From: an uncultured Bacteroidales bacterium
GTDB lineage: Bacteria; Bacteroidota; Bacteroidia; Bacteroidales; UBA932
Reading direction: 5' to 3'
Assembly (NCBI GenBank): GCA_945948555.1
Contig: CAMFBM010000016.1
Span: forward strand, 1-50,660
DNA: 50,660 nucleotides
Every line of letters begins with the position of its first letter. The first letter of the stretch is position 1. The translations under genes and the position numbers were made by a program. The notes under the pieces are model-generated. The model had not been told where the DNA came from and searched no databases. It was given only the letters and a program-made list of their open reading frames with translations. Shown one piece after another: positions 24,970-34,165 of the stretch.

Positions 24970-26367
24970 CTATCTCTTCATCCGGTTCCAGAACAGAACC
25001 GGAAGCACGAACGCAACCACTGCACACACAATCCAGAAAATGGATGCCGGAAGGAAATCATAGACGGTGGCCGAAAGGATTTGCGTTTCAGTCAACCCTT
25101 CGGTCTGCTCCGGAAGACAGGCATATTTCTCAATGAGATGGCCGCTAACGATGTCCTGAATCCCCGCAGCGACATAACTGGAGATGCCGACTATGCCCAG
25201 GGCCGCCCCGGTTGCCTTGCGGGGCACGATGTCAACGGCCATCAAGCCTGCGATTATGCAGTATAGCACGCCGATGGTAAGACTGAAAAGGGATATGTAC
25301 AGGATATTGGCTACATATCCGCCTCCAGTAAGAAGGAAAGCGGCAAGAGAGAGGACAACAAGAAGCCCGGACAGGATTGCCGGCTTGATTCTGTCCCCCT
25401 TGAAGACAGTGTCGGACAGCCATCCTGCCAGCACTGTTCCAAGAACGCCGAAAGCAGCGGAGAAAGCGATGATCTGAGTGGCATTTTCAAGGGAGAACGC
25501 CTTCTCTTTCTGAAGAAACAGGACACCCCACCCGGCGATTGCATATTTGACTATATATACAAACGCGCTGGATGCTGCGATTATCCAGATTCCCGGATGG
25601 GAAAGAACCATCTTCTGCAGTTCCGAGGTAGGCATCGTGTCCTCCTTCACCGGGGTCTCTCCCGTGAGAGCCTGTATGGAGGGAAGCCCTTCGCTCTCAG
25701 GAGTGTCATGCACGAAAATCAGTATGACGGCCACCCCGAGGAATCCGCAGGCCGAAGAAAAGATGAAACCGTACTGCCATCCGAATGCCCCTACAATCAT
25801 CCCGACAAGGATGAAGGAGATGAACTCACCGACATACGGACTGGCGCTGAATATTCCGTAATATGTTCCCCTTTTCGACAAGGGGAACCATCTTGAAAGA
25901 TTGATGATTCCCGGAGGCGATCCCATTGACTGGACCCATCCGTTGATGCCCCAGCAGACGGCAAACATTCCGAACAGCAGGATGTTGAACCATCCCGCAT
26001 TGTTCTCGAACAGACCCAGGACCCCCATCAGCAGGTTCACCACGGCGGAAAGCAGCAGTCCGGTCGCCATGAAACGGCGGATATTGCAGTAATCGGCGAT
26101 GAATCCGTTCAGAAACTTCCCGGCAGCATAGACGAAAAGCAGGGCGGAACCAATCAGCCCCAACTGCGCAGGGGTCAGGATTCCCTCGTCTATCAAAGGC
26201 TGTTTGACGACACCGAGACTAAGCCTGCAAACATAATACAAACTGTACGCAAGAGTCGCTCCCCAGAAGGTTCGGGAGCGAAGGGAATGATACTTCGACT
26301 GAATCAGCTCAGAAGGCACTCTCCCAGTGGAAGGCTTGCTTATTCTGTAGCGGCTATATATACTCAT
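24970..26367 (-). CDS. MFS transporter, organophosphate:phosphate antiporter (GlpT/UhpC) type
   Basis: A 465-residue protein with twelve predicted helices. Marks of the glycerol-3-phosphate/hexose-phosphate transporter family are SLYYVCRLSLGVVKQPLID (near residue 45), QSMGSPPGIINLSRWFPLSKRGTYYGIFSASPYVGEF (near 165) and the Arg pair expected for phosphate binding. A hydrophilic loop rich in Glu, Pro and Thr lies mid-protein (about 230-250). The substrate is probably a sugar phosphate or glycerol 3-phosphate; UhpC-like sensors share the fold, but no uhpAB genes are seen. The gene stands alone and converges with the nucleoside transporter gene. Confidence 0.82.
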   Translation of the reverse strand: MSIYSRYRISKPSTGRVPSELIQSKYHSLRSRTFWGATLAYSLYYVCRLSLGVVKQPLIDEGILTPAQLGLIGSALLFVYAAGKFLNGFIADYCNIRRFMATGLLLSAVVNLLMGVLGLFENNAGWFNILLFGMFAVCWGINGWVQSMGSPPGIINLSRWFPLSKRGTYYGIFSASPYVGEFISFILVGMIVGAFGWQYGFIFSSACGFLGVAVILIFVHDTPESEGLPSIQALTGETPVKEDTMPTSELQKMVLSHPGIWIIAASSAFVYIVKYAIAGWGVLFLQKEKAFSLENATQIIAFSAAFGVLGTVLAGWLSDTVFKGDRIKPAILSGLLVVLSLAAFLLTGGGYVANILYISLFSLTIGVLYCIIAGLMAVDIVPRKATGAALGIVGISSYVAAGIQDIVSGHLIEKYACLPEQTEGLTETQILSATVYDFLPASIFWIVCAVVAFVLPVLFWNRMKR

Positions 26368-26394
26368 TCTGGAATTTCAGTAGGTTTTCCGGGG

Positions 26395-26431
26395 CAAAGG
26401 TAGAAAAAGAATGTCAATTTTCTTATCTTTA
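26395..26431. promoter_or_regulatory. Divergent -7 boxes between the GlpT-type transporter and SGNH hydrolase genes
   Basis: Minus strand TACCTTTG at 26402-26395 precedes the transporter ATG by about 27 nt. Plus strand TATCTTTA at 26424-26431, one base off consensus, precedes the hydrolase ATG by 24 nt. Confidence 0.45.
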
Positions 26432-26455
26432 CGGTCTCTAATCACATTTATAAAA

Positions 26456-27559
26456 ATGAAAAGGATACTTATTTTGATGGCGATGGCCGCCGCAATGCTG
26501 GCCACACCGGTCCTCCGCGGGCAGACTCCAAAAAATGTTGAATACACATTCACAGAGGCTTCCGACCTTAATCTGATAGGCAAGATTCACAAGGACACCC
26601 CGAACCCGTACCACCGCGTTGACACTGTCCTGTTCAAGGGTTTCACAAAAGGAGAGAATGCCCAGGTCCGTTGTTCAGCCGGTCTGGCAGTGCTGTTCAA
26701 GACCAATTCAAGTACAATCTCCGTACAGTCCAGGTATGGGTACTGGAACGAAGGAACCAACACTATGCCGGTTGCATTGAACGGATACGACCTTTACATC
26801 AAGAAAGACGGGAAATGGACTTACGCCCGTGCAGCCACCCAGAAAAAAGCGGACAGGGAGAAGAATCTCGTCCTGATAAAGGATATGGACTCGGAGATGA
26901 AGGAGTGTATGCTCTACCTGCCGATGTACAGCGAGGAATATTCCGTGAAGATCGGGGTGGAGAAAGGCTCAGTGATTGAACCTCTCGAATCAGAATTCCG
27001 CCACAGAATCGCAATCTTCGGTTCAAGTTTCACACAGGGAATCAGCATCAGCCGTTCCGGAATGAGCTACCCTATGCAGTTCATGAGAAACACCGGACTT
27101 CAGATTCTGAGTCTCGGATGCAGCGGGAACTGCAAACTGCAGCCGTATTTTGCCGATGTGCTCATAGCAGCCGATGTGGATGCCATCATTTTCGATGCAT
27201 TCTCAAATCCATCAGCCGAAATGATCAAGGAAAGGCTGTTCCCGTTCATCGAAAAGATCCAGGCCGCCAAACCGGACATTCCTTTGATTTTCCAGCAGAC
27301 CATCTACCGTGAGAGCCGGAATTTCTCCGTCGTTTCGGAATCATACGAGAGGAAGAAACAGGAAATGGCCGAAAAACTGATGGCCGAGGCCGTGGTCAAA
27401 TACAAGAATGTCTATTTTGTTCAGACAAATGCCACCGATGAGGCCACACACGACACCAGTGTGGATGCGACCCACCCTTCCGACTGGGGTTATATGCTCT
27501 GGGCAAAATCCATCGAGAAGCCGATTCTGAAAATCCTCAGGAAATACGGTATAAGGTAA
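26456..27559 (+). CDS. SGNH/GDSL-type hydrolase, exported
   Basis: A 367-residue protein with a signal peptide (MKRILILMAMAAAMLATPVLRGQ). The N-terminal part carries the GxDLY-type motif (LNGYDLYIKKDGKW, near residue 108), and the hydrolase domain follows: nucleophile block IFGSSFTQGISISR (near 190), the Gly block LGCSGNCKLQPYF (near 217) and the DATHPSDWGYMLWA block with catalytic Asp and His (near 340). It is probably a periplasmic or surface esterase that deacetylates glycans or hydrolyses esters; the substrate is unknown. The ATG at 26456 is preferred over 26411 because the signal peptide starts there. Confidence 0.85.
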   Translation: MKRILILMAMAAAMLATPVLRGQTPKNVEYTFTEASDLNLIGKIHKDTPNPYHRVDTVLFKGFTKGENAQVRCSAGLAVLFKTNSSTISVQSRYGYWNEGTNTMPVALNGYDLYIKKDGKWTYARAATQKKADREKNLVLIKDMDSEMKECMLYLPMYSEEYSVKIGVEKGSVIEPLESEFRHRIAIFGSSFTQGISISRSGMSYPMQFMRNTGLQILSLGCSGNCKLQPYFADVLIAADVDAIIFDAFSNPSAEMIKERLFPFIEKIQAAKPDIPLIFQQTIYRESRNFSVVSESYERKKQEMAEKLMAEAVVKYKNVYFVQTNATDEATHDTSVDATHPSDWGYMLWAKSIEKPILKILRKYGIR

Positions 27560-27566
27560 CATAATA

Positions 27567-27594
27567 AAGGTCGGCTGAATTTTCAGTCGACCTT
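27567..27594. terminator. Shared terminator between the SGNH hydrolase gene and the tRNA gene
   Basis: An inverted repeat (27567-27579 with 27582-27594, one G-T pair) is followed by TTGCTTTT on the plus strand, and by TTTATTATG on the minus strand. It can end transcription of the hydrolase gene and of the converging tRNA. Confidence 0.65.
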
Positions 27595-27599
27595 GCTTT

Positions 27600-27675
27600 T
27601 GGTAGCGGGGGAAGGACTCGAACCTCCGGCCTCCGGGTTATGAGCCCGACGAGCTACCAACTGCTCTACCCCGCG
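27600..27675 (-). tRNA. Initiator tRNA-fMet (anticodon CAU)
   Basis: A 76-nt cloverleaf with encoded CCA. The anticodon loop is CTCATAA, closed by three consecutive G-C pairs (GGG/CCC), the hallmark of initiator tRNA. Acceptor pairs 2-71 to 7-66 are intact, while position 1 (C) faces position 72 (U) and does not pair, as expected for an initiator (E. coli has C1-A72). The D arm is GAGC...GCTC; the T arm is GGAGG/CCTTC with TTCGAGT. It has its own promoter and terminator. Confidence 0.95.
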
Positions 27676-27686
27676 ATATTGGACTA

Positions 27687-27717
27687 CAAAGGTACGAATA
27701 TTTTTTGAAAGTGCAAA
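27687..27717 (-). promoter_or_regulatory. Promoter of the initiator tRNA gene
   Basis: On the minus strand TTTG (27717-27714), 19 nt, then TACCTTTG (27694-27687): an exact match to the Bacteroidota -33/-7 pattern. The box ends 11 nt before the tRNA 5' end. Confidence 0.8.
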
Positions 27718-27786
27718 TTTTACAAGAAGAAAAACACTTTTTTCATATTCCTGAAAGGTGGAGGAGGGGCCTGTCCGGCTATTTTC

Positions 27787-29412
27787 CTACTTCAGGACAG
27801 TCTTGAAGAAATCGTTGCCCTTGTCATCCACGAGGATGAATGCCGGGAAGTCCACGACGCGGATTTTCCAGATTGCCTCCATTCCGAGTTCAGGATACTC
27901 CACGCACTCGATTGACTTGATGTTGTTCTGGGCAAGGATGGCTGCAGGGCCTCCGATTGAACCGAGGTAGAAGCCGCCGTGTTTCTTGCAGGCATCGGTC
28001 ACTGCCTGGCTCCTGTTGCCCTTGGCAAGCATTATCATACTTCCGCCGTGATCCTGGAACTCATCCACGTATGGGTCCATTCGGCCTGCTGTGGTCGGCC
28101 CCATTGAACCGCAAGGCATTCCCTCAGGTGTCTTTGCAGGACCTGCATAGTAAATCGGATGATCCTTCAGGTACTGAGGCATATCCTCTCCTGCATCCAG
28201 GCGGGCCTTGATTTTGGCGTGAGCTATGTCACGGCCAACTATGATGGTTCCGTTGAGGGAAAGGCGGGTCGAAACAGGATATTTGGAAAGTTCAGCGCAG
28301 ACTTCAGACATAGGGCGGTCAAGGTCAATCCTGACTGCATCGCCCTCACCGGCATTGCGGAGTTCCTCAGGAATCAGTTCGTAAGGTTTGTCATCCATCT
28401 TTTCAATCCAGATTCCGTCGGCATTGATTTTTGCTTTGATGTTGCGGTCCGCCGAGCAGCTGACACCAAGACCGATCGGGCAGCTTGCACCGTGGCGCGG
28501 AAGGCGGATGACACGGACATCGTGAGCCATATATTTACCGCCGAACTGTGCTCCGAGGCCGATTTTGTGGGTTTCCTCAAGCAGTTGCTCCTCAAGCTGG
28601 ATGTCACGGAAAGCGCGGCCTGTCTCGTCTCCGGTTGTCGGAAGGCCGTCATAGTAATGGGTTGAAGCCAGCTTGACTGTCAGGAGGTTCTTCTCAGCAG
28701 ACGTTCCGCCGATGACGAAAGCGATGTGGTAAGGAGGGCAGGCTGCAGTTCCGAGACTCTTCATCTTCTCCACGAGGAAAGGGATGAGGGTTCCCGGGTT
28801 CTGGATGCGGGCCTTGGTCTCCTGGTAAAGGTAGGTCTTGTTTGCCGATCCGCCACCCTTTGTGACCATCAGGAAACGGTACTCGTCACCGTGAGTTGCC
28901 TCAATGTCAATCTGAGCCGGAAGGTTGCACTTGGTGTTGACCTCATTGTACATATCCAGCGGTGCATTCTGCGAGTAGCGGAGGTTCTCCTCGGTGTAGG
29001 TCTTGAAGACTCCGAGGGAAATGGCTTCCTCGTCATCGAAGCCGGTCCAGACCTGCTGGCCTTTCTCACCGTGGACAATGGCCGTTCCTGTGTCCTGACA
29101 CAGAGGGAGTTTACCCTTGGCTGCCACCTCGGCATTGCGCAGGAAGGTCAGTGCCACATACTTGTCATTCGCACTCGCCTCCGGGTCGCTGAGAATCTTC
29201 GCAACCTGCTCGTTGTGGGAGCGGCGCAGCAGGAAACTCACATCGCGGAAAGCAGTGTTGGTCATCAATGTCAGGGCCTCCGGGGTCACCTTGAGGATTC
29301 TTTTCCCTTCGAATTCGGATGTTGAAACAAGTTTCTCCGATCCGGGAATCTTGTAATATTCCGTCTTGTCCTCACCAAGCTGGAACATTGGGGCATATTT
29401 AAATTCAGCCAT
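27787..29412 (-). CDS. Fumarate hydratase, class I (iron-sulfur type)
   Basis: A 541-residue enzyme interconverting fumarate and malate. It contains both domains of class I fumarase in one chain. Candidate [4Fe-4S] cysteines are in [14 protein letters not shown] (near residue 103), the CSADRN text near 320 and the [11 protein letters not shown] region near 495; [14 protein letters not shown] near 462 is the conserved C-terminal active-site segment. It is oxygen-sensitive in this family and fits an anaerobe using a reductive branch of the citric acid cycle. It follows prfB by 11 nt in the same direction. Confidence 0.94.
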   Translation of the reverse strand: MAEFKYAPMFQLGEDKTEYYKIPGSEKLVSTSEFEGKRILKVTPEALTLMTNTAFRDVSFLLRRSHNEQVAKILSDPEASANDKYVALTFLRNAEVAAKGKLPLCQDTGTAIVHGEKGQQVWTGFDDEEAISLGVFKTYTEENLRYSQNAPLDMYNEVNTKCNLPAQIDIEATHGDEYRFLMVTKGGGSANKTYLYQETKARIQNPGTLIPFLVEKMKSLGTAACPPYHIAFVIGGTSAEKNLLTVKLASTHYYDGLPTTGDETGRAFRDIQLEEQLLEETHKIGLGAQFGGKYMAHDVRVIRLPRHGASCPIGLGVSCSADRNIKAKINADGIWIEKMDDKPYELIPEELRNAGEGDAVRIDLDRPMSEVCAELSKYPVSTRLSLNGTIIVGRDIAHAKIKARLDAGEDMPQYLKDHPIYYAGPAKTPEGMPCGSMGPTTAGRMDPYVDEFQDHGGSMIMLAKGNRSQAVTDACKKHGGFYLGSIGGPAAILAQNNIKSIECVEYPELGMEAIWKIRVVDFPAFILVDDKGNDFFKTVLK

Positions 29413-29423
29413 TTTGTATTGTA

Positions 29424-30557
29424 TTAGTTTGTATTTCTCCTGTCATCCCGGCTACCTCCCATCAGGAAAACCTTCATAAATTCGTTGAGGTCACCGTCAA
29501 GAACAGCCTGGGTATCGGAGGTTTCGTAGCCGGTGCGGAGGTCCTTGACCATCTTATAGGGGTGAAGGACATAGCTGCGGATCTGGGAGCCCCACTCGAT
29601 TTTCTTTTTCTGTCCCTCAAGTTCTGCCTGCTTTGCCTGACGTTTCTTGAGTTCTATGTCGTAGAGACGGGATTTGAGAATCCGCAGGGCATTGTTCCTG
29701 TTGTCTAGCTGGGAGCGGGTTTCAGTGTTCTCCACAACGATTCCGCTCGGGATGTGGCGGACACGGACACCTGTCTCGACCTTGTTCACGTTCTGACCGC
29801 CGGCACCGCTTGAACGGTAGGTGTCCCATTCGAGGTCGGCCGGATTGATTTCAATCTCAATCGTGTCATCCACAAGAGGATAGACGAAGACTGAGGAAAA
29901 TGTCGTCTGGCGTTTCCCCTGGGCGTTGAACGGAGAGATTCGCACAAGGCGGTGCACTCCGCTTTCAGCCTTCAGGTATCCGAAGGCATAGTCACCCTCG
30001 AACTGGATGGTGACGGACTTCACTCCGGCATCCTCGCCCTCAAGTTCGTCCGTCACGGTGACTTTGTAGCCGTTTCTCTCGCCCCAGCGCATATACATCC
30101 TCATCAGCATCGCGGACCAGTCATTGGCCTCCGTGCCTCCTGCTCCGGAATTGATTGTGAGGACAGCCCCGAGATTGTCTCCCTCCTCGCCGAGCATATT
30201 CCTGAGTTCCAGGGCCTCGATGTCGGATTCCACAGTCTTGAAAGCCTGATCCAGCTCCCTGACTTCATCTGTCTGTGCGTCCTCTGCGGCGTCTGCAAGG
30301 CTTTCCCTGGCAAAGTCGAGAAGAATCTCCAGGTCGGAGACTCCGGAAACAACCTTGTCATAACCGGTGACCCAGAATTTTACCCCGGCAAGTTCCTTGA
30401 GGAATTGCTCGGCGGCCTTCGGGTCATCCCAGAAATCAGGAGCAAGGGTTCTTTCCTGCTTCTGCTCCACTTCTTTCCTCTTGGTTTCGATGTCAAGGCA
30501 GCGGGCAAGAGTGTCAACCCTCTGCTGAAGGGAATGTATCTGTTCTGAAGTTACCAT
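29424..30557 (-). CDS. prfB: Peptide chain release factor 2
   Basis: A 377-residue release factor for UGA and UAA codons. It carries the tripeptide SPF ([15 protein letters not shown], near residue 213), which marks RF2 rather than RF1, and the catalytic GGQ in [15 protein letters not shown] (near 257). In most bacteria the gene needs a programmed +1 shift at CTT-TGA-C near codon 25; here the codons read CTT-GAC (ARCLDIE), so the whole protein lies in one frame. I chose the ATG at 30557 ([10 protein letters not shown]); upstream codons to 30767 are antisense to murI and its promoter. Confidence 0.95.
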   Translation of the reverse strand: MVTSEQIHSLQQRVDTLARCLDIETKRKEVEQKQERTLAPDFWDDPKAAEQFLKELAGVKFWVTGYDKVVSGVSDLEILLDFARESLADAAEDAQTDEVRELDQAFKTVESDIEALELRNMLGEEGDNLGAVLTINSGAGGTEANDWSAMLMRMYMRWGERNGYKVTVTDELEGEDAGVKSVTIQFEGDYAFGYLKAESGVHRLVRISPFNAQGKRQTTFSSVFVYPLVDDTIEIEINPADLEWDTYRSSGAGGQNVNKVETGVRVRHIPSGIVVENTETRSQLDNRNNALRILKSRLYDIELKKRQAKQAELEGQKKKIEWGSQIRSYVLHPYKMVKDLRTGYETSDTQAVLDGDLNEFMKVFLMGGSRDDRRNTN

Positions 30558-30624
30558 AAATTGTCCTTGTGGGGCGCGCTCCGGTTTTTCTCCGACAGTC
30601 CGGGAACGGCAGATGTTTCGGGCA

Positions 30625-30663
30625 CAAAAATAAGCAAATTTTATATGATATTTTCTATATTTG
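30625..30663. promoter_or_regulatory. Divergent -7 boxes of prfB and murI
   Basis: Minus strand TATTTTTG at 30632-30625 faces prfB (about 68 nt leader). Plus strand TATATTTG at 30656-30663 ends six bases before the murI ATG, which predicts a leaderless or nearly leaderless murI transcript. Confidence 0.55.
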
Positions 30664-30669
30664 CGGAAT

Positions 30670-31500
30670 ATGATCGGGATTTTTGATTCTGGGGCGGGCG
30701 GGTTGTCCGTCCTGAGGGAGATACGGAAGGAGATGCCATCGGAAGATTGCGTGTATTTCTCCGACAATGCGTTCTGTCCCTATGGGGAGAAGAGCCGGGA
30801 TTTCATCGTCTTAAGGGCGAAGACAATCACGGAATTTCTGCTGAAGGAGGGTGCGCAGGTTATTGTGGTGGCCTGCAACACGGCCACTGCGGCGGCCATT
30901 GCGCAATTGAGGGCTGAGTGGCCGGACATCCCGTTCATCGGGATGGAGCCGGCGGTGAAACCGGCGGTTCACACCACGCGGAGCGGGGTGGTCGGCGTGC
31001 TTGCCACGGCGGGGACCCTCAGGGGAGACAAATATGCACGGACCAGGGACACTTACGCAAAGGGTGTCAAGGTGGTGGAACACATCGGAAGCGGCTTTGT
31101 GGAGCTGGTAGAGGGCGGAAAGACCTGCGGCCCCGAGGCTGAGGAAGTTGTAAGGGAAAGCGTCAGACCTCTCGTTGAAGCGGGTGCGGACACGATTGTG
31201 CTCGGATGCACCCACTACCCTTTCCTGAAGGACACCATCCTGAAAGTGGCGCAGTCCCTCGCCCCCGGCAGGAAATTCGACATCATCGACCCGGCCCCGG
31301 CAGTCGTCCACCATCTCAGGGAGGTGATGGAATCAAGGGGTTTGCTGAAAAACAAGGGTATATCCATCAACGGAATATTCAACAACGAAGGGGAGCCTTC
31401 CGGATCCCGCGGCGAAGTCAGGCTTTTCGCCTCCGGCGATATGACAGTCCTCCGTTCGCTTTATGACAATATTGAATATTCAGAAAACAATATTTTATAA
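30670..31500 (+). CDS. murI: Glutamate racemase
   Basis: A 276-residue enzyme making D-glutamate for peptidoglycan. The substrate-binding start GIFDSGAGGLSVL, the first catalytic Cys in VACNTATAAAI (near residue 71) and the second in GCTHYPFLKDTI (near 181) are all present. The ATG at 30670 is preferred; an in-frame TTG at 30661 lies inside the promoter box. A transglutaminase-like lipoprotein gene follows in the same direction 19 nt later. Confidence 0.95.
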   Translation: MIGIFDSGAGGLSVLREIRKEMPSEDCVYFSDNAFCPYGEKSRDFIVLRAKTITEFLLKEGAQVIVVACNTATAAAIAQLRAEWPDIPFIGMEPAVKPAVHTTRSGVVGVLATAGTLRGDKYARTRDTYAKGVKVVEHIGSGFVELVEGGKTCGPEAEEVVRESVRPLVEAGADTIVLGCTHYPFLKDTILKVAQSLAPGRKFDIIDPAPAVVHHLREVMESRGLLKNKGISINGIFNNEGEPSGSRGEVRLFASGDMTVLRSLYDNIEYSENNIL

Positions 31501-31519
31501 GATATATAACATTTACTTT

Positions 31520-34066
31520 ATGAGAAAAGGTTCATTCCTGGCCACGATGGCCGCAGCATTTCTCGGGCTGTTCACATTTGCGTCCTGCTCAAACTCCTCT
31601 TCAGGAGAGTGGACTGAGAATCAGTTACTTGACATTCTTTACAGCAGCATGCCGCTGCCGGACAGCACTGACTATTCAAGGGATTTCTACCTGAAAAACA
31701 TCCGTCAGAGCCTCAAGGCAAGAAAGGAAATGCCTTGGGGGAAAATGGTTCCGGAGCGTGAATTCCTCCATTTCGTGCTCCCTGTCAGGGTCAACAACGA
31801 GAATCTGGATGAATCCAGGATGGTTTTCTACAAAGAATTGAAAGACAGGGTGAAGGGACTGTCAATGACGGAAGCCGCCCTGGAGGTCAACCACTGGTGC
31901 CACGAAAAAGTCACATATACTCCAAGCGATGCGCGCACCAGCTCACCTCTGGCTTCAATCAAGACGGCCTACGGCCGCTGCGGTGAGGAATCCACATTCA
32001 CGGTTGCCGCTATGCGCTCTGTCGGAATCCCTGCACGACAGGTCTACACACCGCGCTGGGCACACACCGACGACAATCACGCCTGGGTGGAGGTCTGGAC
32101 GGACGGCCAGTGGCATTTCCTCGGGGCCTGTGAGCCTGAACCGGTGCTGGATCTGGGATGGTTCAACGCACCTGCCTCTAGGGGTATGCTTATGCACACC
32201 GATGCCTACGGGGTGTATGACGGGCCGGAGGAGGTCATCGGCAGGACAAAGTGCTTCACTACCATCAACATAACATCGAATTACGCCCCGACCGACATCC
32301 TGAATGTCAAGGTTGTGGACAGAAGCGGGAAACCGGTCGAAGCCGCTGACGTGGAATTCAAAATCTACAACTATGCGGAACTCTACACGGTAGTGTTCAA
32401 GAGATGTGACGAAAAAGGTCTCACACAGCTACGCACCGGCCTGGGTGACATCGGGGTGTGGGCATCGAAAGACGGTATGTTCGGCATTGCCAAAGCCCGC
32501 ACCGGGAGCATTGACACTCTGGTGGTTACCCTCGACAAAGGAAGGGATTTCAAAGGGATTGTCGACCTGGACATCGTGCCGCCTGTCCAGAGAAACACCG
32601 TTCCGGACCTGACGGCTGAGCAGAATGCCCTGAACAAGAAAAGGACTGCCTACGAGGATTCCCTCAGGAATGCTTATGTAGCAACCTTCATCACCCGCCA
32701 GCAGGCCGAGGCCTTTGCGGCTGAAGAAGGGACTGACCCCGCAAAAACCGCCGACCTGCTCATTGCATCAAGAGGCAACTGGCAGACAATCAAGGACTTC
32801 ATCCATCAGGCTTCCAACAAGGAAACTGCTCTGGCGCTGCTCGGGATGATTTCGGCAAAAGACCTTCGGGACATCACCGAAGACGTTCTTCTGGATCATT
32901 TCAACAATTCCCTCTCGGCTGATGAATATGTGATGAATCCGCGCGTTTACACGGAAATGCTCACCCCGTACAAATCATTCTTCAATGATGTTCTCCGCAA
33001 TGAGGCGGAAGGCTTCCGTTCCAACCCTGAGCTTTGGGTGAACTGGTGCCGCGAAAACATCACGATTGACGGAAGCAAAAACCCGAGAAGGCTCAAGATG
33101 CATCCAGAATCAGTCTGGAATCACCGCATCTGCGACCCTCTTTCGAGGGAGATTTTCTTCGTTGCCGGTGCAAGGAGTATGGGCATCCCTTCACGCATCG
33201 ACCCTGTCACCGAGAAACTCCAGTACAGAAACGCGGCGGGCGGATGGATTGACGTGAACTTCACTCCTGCAGCCGAGAAACAGGTGAAAGCCCAGGAGAC
33301 AGGACGGCTCCGCGCCAGCTTCAGGGCCAAGGGAAAACCTGCAGACCCGAAATATTACATTCATTTCACAATCGCCAGGATTCAGGACGGGAAAGCATTC
33401 GTACTCAATTACCCTGAAGAGGACACCTGGTCAAGCCTGCTGAAGAAGGGCGTCGACCTGGACCCGGGCCAGTACGTGCTCACGACCGGAACCAGAATGG
33501 CTGACGGAAGCGTTGCGGCAAGGCTCGAGTTCTTTGAAATCGAAAAAGGTAAGAGCGTTAACCTCGAACTGGTTATGAGGGAGGACAAGGACAACATCAA
33601 GGTCATCGGAAACTTCAATTCAGAGGACATCTACCACGACCTCGCCGCAGGAGTGGACAAATCCCTGCTCTCAACCACCGGAAGAGGCTACTACATCCTC
33701 GGTCTGATCGACCCTGCAAGCGAACCTGTGAACCACACCCTGAGGGATCTTGCAGCCTGCGCCGAAGACCTCGGGAAATGGGAAGGGAAAATCGTCCTGT
33801 TGTTCGAAGACAAGGCATCAGCAGACCGTTTCCGCAAGGAGGACTTCCCGGGACTGCCGTCAAACATCGTTTATGGAATCGACATCGATGGGAAAATCCA
33901 GGCTGAGGTAATGGCTGCGATGAGCCTTTCAGACTCTCAAAAGCCGATTTTCATCATAGCCGACACCTTCAACAGGGTTGTCTTCCTCTCACAGGGCTAC
34001 ACCATCGGTCTTGGAGACCGTTTTGTGAATATCCTCTCGAAAATTGACAAGGAAAGAATGAAATAA
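31520..34066 (+). CDS. Transglutaminase-like lipoprotein, large
   Basis: An 848-residue lipoprotein: the signal peptide ends in FTFASC at Cys 23 or so. The first transglutaminase-like domain (about residues 110-240) has Cys in YGRCGEESTFTVAAMRSVGIPARQVY and His in DNHAWVEVW; where the usual catalytic Asp sits, the text reads LGACEPEP. A second, related segment (about 540-600) repeats the fold motif SREIFFVAGARSMGIPSRID but lacks the Cys. A beta-rich part lies between. It is probably anchored in the outer membrane and acts on peptides or peptidoglycan. The ATG at 31520 is chosen because of the signal peptide. Confidence 0.82.
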   Translation: MRKGSFLATMAAAFLGLFTFASCSNSSSGEWTENQLLDILYSSMPLPDSTDYSRDFYLKNIRQSLKARKEMPWGKMVPEREFLHFVLPVRVNNENLDESRMVFYKELKDRVKGLSMTEAALEVNHWCHEKVTYTPSDARTSSPLASIKTAYGRCGEESTFTVAAMRSVGIPARQVYTPRWAHTDDNHAWVEVWTDGQWHFLGACEPEPVLDLGWFNAPASRGMLMHTDAYGVYDGPEEVIGRTKCFTTINITSNYAPTDILNVKVVDRSGKPVEAADVEFKIYNYAELYTVVFKRCDEKGLTQLRTGLGDIGVWASKDGMFGIAKARTGSIDTLVVTLDKGRDFKGIVDLDIVPPVQRNTVPDLTAEQNALNKKRTAYEDSLRNAYVATFITRQQAEAFAAEEGTDPAKTADLLIASRGNWQTIKDFIHQASNKETALALLGMISAKDLRDITEDVLLDHFNNSLSADEYVMNPRVYTEMLTPYKSFFNDVLRNEAEGFRSNPELWVNWCRENITIDGSKNPRRLKMHPESVWNHRICDPLSREIFFVAGARSMGIPSRIDPVTEKLQYRNAAGGWIDVNFTPAAEKQVKAQETGRLRASFRAKGKPADPKYYIHFTIARIQDGKAFVLNYPEEDTWSSLLKKGVDLDPGQYVLTTGTRMADGSVAARLEFFEIEKGKSVNLELVMREDKDNIKVIGNFNSEDIYHDLAAGVDKSLLSTTGRGYYILGLIDPASEPVNHTLRDLAACAEDLGKWEGKIVLLFEDKASADRFRKEDFPGLPSNIVYGIDIDGKIQAEVMAAMSLSDSQKPIFIIADTFNRVVFLSQGYTIGLGDRFVNILSKIDKERMK

Positions 34067-34072
34067 AACACC

Positions 34073-34115
34073 ACATCGCAATGACTGATGGCAAACGCAT
34101 CAGTCATTGTGATGT
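34073..34115. terminator. Strong hairpin between converging genes
   Basis: An 18-bp stem with a single G-T pair (34073-34090 with 34098-34115) closes a 7-nt loop just after the transglutaminase-like gene. No clear T-run follows on either strand, so it may be a terminator of weaker type or an mRNA-stabilising hairpin. Confidence 0.6.
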
Positions 34116-34165
34116 CTCCTGCACGGCTTTCGGAAGAATAGGAACGTCCTGAACCGGCAAGTCAA

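Noticed and set aside
30558..30767. 70-codon N-terminal extension of RF2
   Set aside because: It is antisense to the murI start and the divergent promoters; RF2 homologues begin at MVTSEQ-like text.
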